From: Alviniconcha marisindica
Taxonomy: Eukaryota; Mollusca; Gastropoda; Provannidae
Direction of reading: 5' to 3'
DNA: 64,000 nucleotides
Assembly (NCBI GenBank): GCA_018857735.1
Contig: JABMCL010002535.1
Span: forward strand, 175,001-239,000
Part shown: positions 13,301 to 25,300 of the stretch, piece by piece
Layout: each line of letters opens with the position of its first letter
Position numbering within the stretch: the first letter of the stretch is position 1
Program-made: the position numbers and the translations under genes
Notes under the pieces: generated by a model
What the model was told of the DNA's origin: nothing
What the model saw: the letters and a program-made list of their open reading frames with translations, nothing else
Database searches by the model: none

Positions 13301-16300
13301 ACTGCAGAAGTTTGCAACTTTTCCCCAAAATGTGTTACTACGCCTTGCCTACCCTTAGGTCAGAAACAAAGTTACCATTAAAAAACCACAGCAATTATGT
13401 TAAAAATAACCACACCATGTAATAGATGAAAGACTTTTCTATCAATCCCATACCCTCATTTCATTACATTTTGTTTAGTTTGACACCACCACAATGTGTT
13501 GCAAACTTCTGTGACACATCAAAAAGATTGAGAATCGGCCAAAAAGTTGCATACTTCTGCAACTTTTTGAAGCTACTTGTGGCAGAAACATGCTTATTGC
13601 TAAAAATCTAGAGCATGAAAAATTTAAAGAGTGGTACTACATGAAAGAAGAAAGATTGTTCTATCTGTTCTTTACATTTGGAAAATTATGTTACATTTAC
13701 TTTGACCACAAGAAACCATGTTGCAAACTTCTGCGACAAACATCCAAAATCGAAAAGTTACAAACTACTTTTTAGATGGTGGTGTTGTTTCAGGGCCTAC
13801 CGCTTAATAACTACACAGTGGAATGTAAAGAGAATAGTACCATATAAAAGATGAGAAAATTTCCTATCAGTTACATATCTTTGTGTGTTAACTTTGCTTT
13901 TATTTTAAACACACTGCACTGTGATGCGTACCAGGGTGATGGCGTCATGAAATTTCAAATTTGACCCCAAAAGTTGCATACTTCTGCAACTTATTGTTGT
14001 CTCTTGTTTCAGAAACTGGATTACTGCTAAATAACTAGGGCACTGAAAATTAAGTGAATGGTACCACCAGAAAGATGAAAGAATTTTCTATATGTTTCCT
14101 ATCCGGTTCAGATTATTCTGACCACACCAGACTGTGTTGCAAACTTCTGTGACAAACAGCCAATTTTGGGCAGTTGCAAAGTTCTCAACAGAGGGTACCA
14201 TCATGAATTGTCTAACTGGTGAATATATACAACACCAAAGTAAAAATGAATCATACCATTTGAAAGAGAGACTGATTTCATATCAGTTTCATATACTGGA
14301 TTGATTTATTTGTGTGCAGTTTAACCATACCTTTCTGTGTTGTAAAAGACATTAAAAAAATTCAACCAATGTCACAATTTTCTGCCCCGAATTTTGTCAT
14401 TGCATACGTCAGGAAATAGGCTGGCATTAAGTAACAGCAACACATTAAAATATAATAATGACAACAGATGAAAGATGGAAAGTTAATCTATTCATTGCAC
14501 ATCCATGCCAATTTATTTACAGTTTGGTTTCATCCCACCAGATCATGTTGCAAAGATCTGCCACAAGTTGCAAAGTTCTGCAATCCTGTGAACCCAATGT
14601 TTCAAACTTATGCAACCTGGAACTGGCACACCAAATCTACTACTAATGTTATTCAGTTGATTACATTTTTGTGAGAGTGCTGTTGTCTATGCAGCTTGTT
14701 TGATTTGTTGATAAAGTTTATTGCTGGTCACTGCTGCATCAGAAATAATATCATAAACACACCTGCGCCTATATTGGTGGATTTTTTCTTTCTTTCTATT
14801 TTCAAGTCAGCACATCAAGTCTACTAAAACTTATTTAGTCGAGTATGTAATCATACAGAAGAAACTGGCTAGATCTAAAGGCTAGATCTAATGCAAAATT
14901 GAACATAGTAAACATTGTTGACACAGAGGCATGCCCGCCTAACTACACATCCCCTGGCTACTATTCTACATCTACATACTTGTAATTAATGTGTTTTATT
15001 CCACCACCATGGCTATGTATGAGCACCTATCTTATCCACTCATATGAATGATAATTGATCTACCTTTCTTGTGGATAAAAACAACTAAAGTAAATTATTA
15101 TTCTTTACAAATGATCAGATAGGAAACCACAAAGCTGTTGGACTTATTGGACTACAAACCCCTATGATTGGCAGTGGCGCACCTGCTCAGATGGCTATAT
15201 ATATCACACCTGCTCAGAAACCAAATCATTCAATAACATGTATTAGTCTCTCAATGCATCTACCTGTATGGTCTCCAGACCAGCAAAGTTGCCCGTTCGT
15301 TAAATACAACTGTGCACCACATACATACCCATTCAGGCTATTGTCTCCTAAACCACAGACCTACCCGTCAGTTAATATGTCAAAAATAAATAACGAGCTA
15401 ACCACATGCCTGTACACTCAGATGATAGACCCAAAACTACCTGTTTATCCACACAAGCATTTTCTTGCTATTCTTCACATCTCACTGCAAACATGTCAGC
15501 ACAGTCATGCCTCTCCCTACCCACAAATATTTTAGATGATTAATACACCTATGATCCAACACCCCCATCTCTCCATCCCCACCACCCTCTCTTACCCACT
15601 TTCTCTCCCTCTTCAAGTGTGGTAATGTATTTGTTGTTGTTGTTTTGATTTTGCTTTGTTATCTGTATTGATGATATATATATATATATATATATTTCTA
15701 TGAGTATACATAAACACTATTGGGCAGATATATATATATATAGTACCCATCAGATATCACTCATGCAGGGCCCTTTAAAGGACAAGTCCAAGGTTTGGAG
15801 TGATTTTTGACACAATTTCCGTTAAAGTTCGCTGAGAACAATGATGTAGGTGAAATTGTGATCTGAGGGTTATAAATGCACGAAAACAGGCATTTTGGGA
15901 CGGGGAGACTGAAGGGAGGGGGGGGGGGGGGGGAGGAAAATCATGTGCACATATGCCGTACTACGTCACTCTGGGGAGTCGCTGCAAATGGCAAGTAAGC
16001 ACAGGGTAACCGACTTGGAAAAAAATCCAGTTCAAATCTCCAAGGAGGAAGCTCCGACACCATTGTCAGTAGTTGGGCCTTTGTTTATTTCCTCCTTGTT
16101 ATTTCATCTTGCTCGAACCTTGTTAGGTGCGTGGCCTTTCGGTCTTTTTCATTCGTTCTGTTTAGCTTTCACAATAGGCTAGACCTCATCAGGGAGCCTG
16201 CCCTTTATTACCTGGGCGTTTTTATTTTATTTTCCCAATTTATCTTTGTTTGTTTCATCATATGATAAAGATGAACAAGTTTTTATTCGTTCTAGTTCAA

Positions 16301-19300
16301 TAGCCTAGTAATTTCGTGGCCTCCACTGGTTAGGGTTTGGGGGGTGGGCAGAGTTACCGGTTCTTGCCTTCACAGTTTTTTCTCTTGGCTTGCCCTTTTG
16401 TTTCTCGAGTTATATCGTTCATTTACGATGTACGAGTGAGAGGGGTAGTCTCGATGTCCAACAAGACCTCTGTTGAGCATCTGTTGCCCTGCCAAGTTGT
16501 TGTCACTGCTAAGTGGGTTGTATCATGTACACGGATTACGTGTATCCAGCCTTTGTCCTGTTGCTCGCTGACATTACTTGCCCTCTCTTTTCTTTTCCAG
16601 AAAGTGTTTTTTTCTCTCTCTTTTCCCTTCTTTTTCACATGCGTTTCTTTCTTTTTTATCTTGGGTTATTGGCCATTTCGTACCGCTTGTTAGCTTGCTG
16701 ATTAGGGCAGCCATTTTTTATTTCTCTTGTTGTCTGCATTTGTTTACATTCCAATGCTTTGTCATCAGATTAGTGTTTTTGCTTTATCAGTCTGTCGCCT
16801 TTGTTTTTATGATGGGATCCGGGTTTAGTGAGGGTTAGTTTATGAGTTGGTTATGGTTAGTTTTAGCTTTCCATCTGTTTGTCACTGCACAGTTATTTTG
16901 CTCTGTGCTTTTATGACTGTAGTCATCCACTCCTTTGTTGTGCAGACAGCTAAGTCGTATAGACCTGTTGTGATTTGGTGTGTTTTTTTTGTTACAACCT
17001 TATGCTTGCAGTAGGCAACCGTTTGGGGTTTTGAGTTGGTTTCAGCTGTTTTGTTTCTTTCATTTGTGTCAGCTGTTTGCTTGACTGATTAGGAGCCATT
17101 TTTTGTTTGCCACCAGCCATTTGTGGTTTGGTCTTTCTGTCTTTGCCATAGGGTCTGTTCTTTCTCTCTTTGCCACAGGCATTTGTGTACAGTCTCTTTC
17201 TTTCACGGCTTTTTTGCCATACCGTACGCATGTCATGTTAGACTTTTTGGTCTTTGGCCTTGTTACGCTTGTTTCAGGGTATGTGTATCTCTCAATTTTT
17301 GGTATCATGCTGTGTGTCTTGCCTGCTCGTCAGCTTCCATCCTTGGAGTATGCAACTGAATTTTTTCCAAGTCCGTTTACCTGTGGACAGCCTGCAATTC
17401 TGCTTTGAGCAAACCCATTTGGTATTCCGCCATAAAGTTTACGAAATCGCACGTCTCAGCGAAGTTTCGCTACACAAATGGGCGTGACTGGGGCGCGCAG
17501 CATCAAAGTCAGCTCATTTGAATTGTACAAATTGACCCATTTTCGCTTCACAGCAGGTTGATTCCAACTGGAACTCGTGCATAGTTATGCTTTGGGGTGC
17601 TTGTGAGTTGTTACAGTTTGCTGCAATACAGTAGGCTGGCATGGTTAGAGCTTTTTGTCGCACCACAGAGGTAACGCATACACATTCATTGAACAATCTA
17701 AGATGGCAACCGCACAGACTCTCCCCAGGCTGACATCACTTCTGAGAAAGTCATGTGACTGATGGAGAACACGAGACAGCAGTCTCGGCCAGCCTACAGA
17801 AAATAAAATTGATTAAAAACCAACATAAACGGGGGGTTTCATTTTTTATTTCATTAAATCTCAAACTAGTGACTCATTTGTCAATCATTTCAACGGTCAT
17901 TTTGCATACTTAAAAACCTTGGACTTTTCCTTTAATATACTGGTGTACTGTCCACAGTTGTGCTTTTTTTCTTCTTCTTCTTTTTTTCTTCTTCTGTCTT
18001 TGCAAATTTTATTTTCTTCCTTCTCCGCTGTGTATTTTCTTTGTTTATGGTATTGTGAAATGCTTGTTACAATTTTTGTGAAATTAAAAAATACTAAAAA
18101 AAAAAAAAAAGTGGTATCTTCTCAACTGTCCACATACATATCCACTAAGATAATAGTCTTTCTAGACTAGGAGGTGAGTGTAGAGGTAGATCTTCGTGGT
18201 TAACCGGAAAGAAAGGATCAAGATGAACATGATCGGTGGGTATATAGATGGGTACGTCTATGGGTAGGTACAGGAGTAGTTGTGGTAACAGGAAGGTCTT
18301 TGTGGTATTATGAAAGAGAAGCATGAAGATAAACAGGTAAATATATTTATGGGTAGTTCTCTGTGTACATACCCCAGTAGATGAGTTGTGCAGGTTATGC
18401 CAAAAAGGAAGAAATAAACTGGATAGGTATACTGATGAACAGGTAAATCTGTGGACGTGTAGAGCAGTAGAAACGTTGATGGGTAGATCTTAGCAGTTAA
18501 TCAGAATAAAAGCATTAAAATGAACAGGTAGAGTTATGAACGGGTACATCTATGGGCAGGTATAGAAGTAGTTGTGGTGACTGCTATGTCTTTGTGGTTA
18601 GACGAAAGAGAAGCATGAAGATAAACGGGTAAATTTATTTACGGGTAGATCTCTGTGTAAGTACCCCAGTAGATGAGTTGAAAGGTCATTCTGCAGGCTA
18701 TGCCAAAAAAGAAGAAATGAACTGAACAGGTATACTAATGAACGGGTACAACTGTGGACATGTATCGCAGTAGAAACATTGACAGGTAGATCTTAGCAGT
18801 TAACTTGAATTTAAGTATGAAAATGAACAGGTAGGGTCATGAATGGTATATCTATGGGTACGTATGCAAGTAGTTGTGGTGACAGGTAGGTCTTTGTGGT
18901 TAGATGAAAGAGAAGCATGAAGATAAACATTTAAACAGGATGTTGCAACACAGCAGAAATGATGACGGGTAGATCTTAGCGGTTAATCTGAATTAAAGTA
19001 TGAAAATGAACAGGTAGGGTCATGAATGCATAGCTGTCAACCCCTTTTGGGAGTAAACCTTAGTCCAGAGTTTGTGAACCTGTATTTCCCATATGCAGGC
19101 CAGGGTCTTTTGTTTTTTCGCTGGTGGCTGCAGCATTTTGAATTCCAACCAGCATGTGTGGCAGTGGAAGGAAGAAGCAATGTTGCTAAATATGCATGCA
19201 TGACTTCAAATCTCACTTCCGATAAGATTTCTTAGCCTATTGCACTAGACCAGTCAGTGTGCATTTGGCAATGGTGTGCGCCGGCTGCTCATTCAACAGT

Positions 19301-22300
19301 TTTTCAGTCTTTTTACTCAGTTTAAAACAACAACAAAATCTCATGAAAATTATGTTTTCCTGTATCCATTTTCCAGTATGGCCATATCCCCCCAAAATAA
19401 TGAAAAAAAACTGTATTTTATACTGGTAAACTGTATGGGTTGACAGGTATGTGAATGGCTACATGTATGGGTAGGTACACAAGTAGTTGTGATGACAGGT
19501 AGGTCTATGTGGTTAGACACATGAGAATAATGAAGATAAACAGATAAACAGAGTCATGCAGTGCAGCAGAAACGTTGACAGGTAGATCTTAATGGTTAAT
19601 CAGAAGGAAAGTATGAAAATGAACATGTAGGGTCATGAACAGATACAGCTATGGGCAGGTACACAAGTAGTTGGGGTGACAGGTAGGTCTTTATGGTTAG
19701 ATGAAAGAGAAGCATGAGGGTAAACAGGTAAATTTATTTTTGGGTGGATCTGTGGGTAGCTACCCCAGTAGATGAGTTGAAAGGTCATTGTGCATGTTAT
19801 GTTGAAAAGGGAGAAATAAACTGAACAGGTATACTGATGAACAGGTACATCTGTGGACATGTAGAAACGTTGATGGGTAGACCTTAATAGTTAATTTGAA
19901 TGAAAGTATAAAAATGAACTGGTAGGGTCATGAACGGGTACATCTATGGGCATGTACACAAGTAGTTGTGGTGACAGGTAGGTCTTTGTGGTTAGACAAA
20001 AGAGAAGCATGAAGATAATCAGGTAGACTTATTTTCAGATACATCTGTGTGTATGTAGCCCAGTAGATGAGTTGAAAGGTAATTGTGCATGAAGTTATGC
20101 TGGAAAGGAAAAATTAAACTGAACAGGCATACTGATGAACAAACATATCTGTGGACATGTTGAGCAAAAAACCCGTTGATTGGTAGATCTTAGCGGCTAA
20201 TCGGAATAGAAGTATGAAAATGAACAGGCATGGTCATGAATGGGTGCATCTATGGGCATGAAAGGAATAGTAGAGTCAAGAAGCAGGTCTTTGTGGTAGG
20301 GTACCCTAACAGGAAAGCATTAAAGTAAACAAATTTATTTTTGGGTAGATGTGTACAGCATCAAAATAAATGGGTAGGTTTGTTAAGAAGGTACATCTGT
20401 GGACATGTAGACTCCTAGCTGAGGGGACAAGTAGATTTTTGATCATGGCTGGCAAGAAGCGAAGCATCAAGATGAACAGGTAGATTTATTTTTGTGTATG
20501 CCTGGGGGTATGAAGACCATTAGATGAGTTGACAGGTAACTACATGTTAAGCAGGATGGGACAATGTAAATGAACATGTAGGTTGACGCCATTTCGAATA
20601 ACATTTATTTTGTTACATCATCTTGTAATTTCTGTTCATAATTCTTCATTTATATGAGCTAAAACTTCTTTTCTGTGTATTGCACAAGTCTCTTATTTCA
20701 GTGTATTTGGCTGCAAAATTTACACACACCAAAGAAGGGAACATTATGCCACCATGGGGTGTTTTCCAGGCAACATGGTTTGGATTTTTCGTGTTAATCA
20801 ATTATTCATTAATCTTGGCATACCATCCAATCAGGTGTCTTTTCTCTACAAACAGTGCAACAAATTTGATGCTAGTTTTGACAGAATTTATTCCTGAAAT
20901 CACCATGCCCTTTCTAATAAAAAAAAGATTAAAAACTTCACTGCTATCTACTGTACACATTTCTTGATTTGTGTACCATCTAGTTTCATTGGCAAAATTT
21001 ACACACACCAAAGAAGTGAACATATTCTTATTCTTCCATAAAGCAGCCAAGAGTGAGTTGAGCCTGGACTTAAAACAGTCCAGTGACTCAGCTGTCACAA
21101 CCTCCTGGGGCAGTCCATTCCAGTCTGGTATGGTCCTGGGATAAGATTCTGTAAATATTTACTTGTAAATCTCCTGAGGTACTCAGGTAGCGAAACACCT
21201 GTCTGACCAAGGCAACCAACACAATAATGGTCCCCACCAGGATCAGATTTTTGATAGCCCCTCTGCTCTCTGCTTGGCAAACCCCTCTGCTCTCTGCTTG
21301 GCATTGTGGGCCAAACATTGGATTCGGTTCCGGGGGGACAGATGCACCCAGTAGGCTCTTTATGAAGGGAGTATGACTTTCTGTCTCTCCATTTAAAAAA
21401 AAAAAAAATCCCTGTCAGATTTACGCTGTTTAAAGTCTTCCAGATCTAAATATAACACTTCAACAATTAACTACTTGCTTTTTTTCTACACTTCGACCTG
21501 AACATGCACATTTTCATGTTAATCCCCTTTATCAAACTACAACACATAAACAACAGTTAAATGGTGTGATGATGATGGCATAACACATAAGGGAAGTCAA
21601 AAAAAAGATAGCAGTTGTAGCCCTTCATCTAATTTTTCATCATTTTTCAACATTTAACTGTTGTTTAAGTGTCATTTTGTAGACTGATAAAGGGGATTAC
21701 CCCAAAAATTTGCATGTTGTGTTTTGTCCTAATAACTTGCGTTCTTTTGCACCTTTTATGTATTTGGACCTAGTTTCCATATCTGTATATTTTGTGTACA
21801 TACCTTATTTGTTTTGAACAACCAGTGAGGACAAATCAACGGTACACTGTCACTGCTCCAACTCAAAGTTGATTCGGGTAAATGTCCTGAAATTAGTGTT
21901 CACAGCCTTTCTGGACCAATTTAAACTGTACTTGTCAGATGCTTTTCCACAAGCGTTTGTCCTTTGAAACTCTGAGAAGCATCACAATTCATTCGTTGAC
22001 TTCATTGCCCACAGAGTTCAAGCAGTACAGAAAGTACTATTTTTTCATTGCGACCTGTAGCAACAGCTATTACAAGTAATGTGTAAACTACTTTCAGTAT
22101 CCTGCCTCACCGAATGCTCCAAGGCATCAACGTCTGGCTTAGAATAAAGGGGGACAACTCCTGTAAAATCCTGAAAAGGGAAGGGTGGATAGATGTCACA
22201 CTGGTTCAAGCAAGTCTAACGTGATCTCTGCCTTGATACACTACTTCAATAAGTACCACAAGTGTATATACACTTTGATTAACTGCCAAAGCAACAACTA

Positions 22301-25300
22301 TCCAGATTTCCCATGTGTTTGAACAGCATTTATCCATGTTTATTATTAGTCCAGTGCCTGTTTACTGTACTGAAAATGTTAGCAAATTTCAAGAGTCTGC
22401 AGGTCAAGAGTTTTGTGTTGACTGACGAACAAGTTGGTTTATCTCCTGATACAGCAGGGTGAGGGACTTTTTCAATTCCTCTAAGACAACATTTTTGCAG
22501 TCTCATCAATGCCTGTCTTGCTTCTGTGAGCACTGCACTGCACCCACTAAGATCATTGTACAGATCAAAGATCCCATACTCATCTTTTATTAAGAAAGGC
22601 CTAATGGCCAGTGGCATGGAAAGGCACAGATAACACATAATAGTAGGACAATAATCAAAATGCTGATTGTGGCAACTCCTAATGGAAGAAGAAGAAAATT
22701 CAGAACATAACATTTTGTGGCACTTGGAACTCTGGGTAGTCACGTATTATGAATGCACAGTGGCAGCAGTGATTGATTATCCTTGTAAAGTTCTTCATTG
22801 TTGGGTCTTGAACTTGTGAAAAAGCACCAGATCATCAGTGATGACTACTGTGGAGAATGATTCATTCAGAGTATATGTTTGGGGCAGTTCAATATACTTC
22901 AGAAGATCCAATTTTCTCTTTAGGTCTCCAAGGTCAAAAACAGCAGGCAAAAGCAGTGGCTCATTTTCATGCTGAAGAGTTTGTCTACATTTCCTAGCTG
23001 CACTCCTATGTATATGGCTTGAATAATACATTCCCACATCAATGTTTTGGTTAAACAAAATCTCTTTACCTTTTGTATATGGAGAAGAAGAAGAAAAATC
23101 TATCTGAAACAAGAATGACTGCTAGCATCCTAAAGCAAGATCCAAACATATAAAAGGTTCAAATGAACACTATTTATTAGGACAAAACAAAACATGCACA
23201 TTTTTAGGGTAATCCCCTATATCAAGCTACAGAATGACACTTAAACAACAGTTTAACAGTGAAAAACAATCAAAGATGAGATGGGGAGCTAAACCATTTA
23301 TCTGTTTTTGTCTCGTCTATCTTGTTTTGGACAAGACAAAAACAGAAAAGTGATTTAATAATAACAATATACTTTATTAATCCCAGTGGGAAATTAAAGC
23401 TGTCATTCAATCGCACAAAGAAGAACATATCTCAATAATTCTAAGTCATGAACCACACGCACATACACACTCTTAGACATACGCCCCCTTTCTCTTAATC
23501 TGCATACACTAATAGCAAACCCATAATTACCTGGAATAATGCTTTCTCTGTGTCAAACCAAAACGTAAAAACTCTAAAATTAAATAAATATCATTAGGTT
23601 CACACATCCCCAACCCTCCGTTAGAAAGTTATCATCCTCAACAGACATCTTGACGCCTGCGCACACTCAGTTAATGACTGGTATAATTTTCATTAAAAAC
23701 TGACAGAGCCCCATCTCATCTTTCATCATTTTTCATCGGGACAAGACAAAAAACAGGTAAGTGGTTTAGCTACCTATCCTGTCTTTCATCATCTTTTCAC
23801 CATTTAACTGTTGTTAAAGTGTCATTTTGTAGCTTGATAAAGGGGATTACCTTGAAAATTCACGTGTTACATTTAGTCCTAATAAACATCATCCTTTTGA
23901 AGCTTTTAATGTTTGGATCTTTTGTACATGAAGCCAAACCAGAGACCAAAACATGGATGCATAACAGCTTTTCTGTTAGTTCTGATAAAGTGTCATGAGT
24001 AATGAAATCTCAGAATTCTTGCTCTGCAAATTTATCAGTCCAAAATAACTGCCAATGCAGATATTAAGTCCCCCACAGAGAACCCAGAGCTGTCAAAGAT
24101 TTTCTCTTTAAAGCCTGGAGCAGATCAGTATATAGCCATGTGTGCTTCACCCACTGCCAGGAATGTCTTCCTTTCTAACTTCTCCCTTCCAGGCCCATTA
24201 ACCTTCATTAGTTGCTCCAAGTTTATTAGGTGCATTAGTTGGCCTTTGCAGCAAACTTCATGTTGACCAGTTCCATAGAACAACTTTGGGCATATTTTAA
24301 GGAGACAACCCTGAGCACTGTTGAAAAATGAGTGCCCTCTAAAACTACAGCAGCATGAAACAGTAATCCCTGGATAAACACCTCCATATGTAAGGGAATC
24401 GGGAGAAAATGGCATGCCCACAGGAAAGTAAGGAAGGCAGGGAAGAAAAGAGATACTAGCAGCTACAAGTCCGATGTAAAACAGGTGAACAGAGTGTACC
24501 TGGAAGACATAATCAGTGATGACTTTAACTCCAGCCTGAAGAAGTTGGTTGTATATTAAGAGCAAGTGCCAAGAATCAACCAGTGTTTCTCCACTGAAAA
24601 AACAGGATGGCTTCCTAAAAAACGACAGCCCCAGCAAAGTGAAAATACTCAACTCCTAATTAAAGTCTGTTTTTTTTACTGAGGAAGACCTGAGCAACCT
24701 GCCCACAAAGGCAAAAGCACATACCCCAGCATGGACAATATTGAGGTCAGTGAAAAACGAGTCATCAAGCTTCTTCAGAAACTCTGACCAAACAAAGCCA
24801 CTAGACTGGACTCATTGTCAGTCTTTATACTGAATACAGGTGCCAAGAAACTCACTCCAGTCCTAACATCAATCTTCCAGCAATCCCTGGATAGTGGACA
24901 TGTGCCATCTGATTGAAAAGCATGGGTGGTCCCCATCTTCAAAAAAGGAGACAACGGCCTGCAAACTACTGACCAGTCTTTCTCACATTAATCACCTGCA
25001 AGGTCCTGGAGCACATCATCCAAAGCAGTATGATGAAACATTTTGATCTCTACTATATCCTAAATGATGCTCAACATGGATCCAGGAAGATGTACTCACA
25101 TGAGACCCAATGCCTATAGTCACTGTGTATGACATCGCTAGGAACTTGGACTTGCGGGATCAAGTGGATGTAATGCTGCTCAACTTCTCCAAGGCTTTCA
25201 ACAAAGTTTCCCACCAGTGTTTGCTGCGCAAGTTACAATACTATGGAGTAGTCAACAAGACTCTGAGATGGATACAGTCCTTCCTGACTGGCAGAATACA

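Noticed and set aside
15164..15535. 123-aa proline-rich plus-strand ORF
   Set aside because: No family resemblance and no splice context; its composition resembles low-complexity or satellite-like sequence.
18180..20600. CRISPR-like array
   Set aside because: Units are tandem and continuous with no constant repeat separated by unique spacers, and the genome is eukaryotic.
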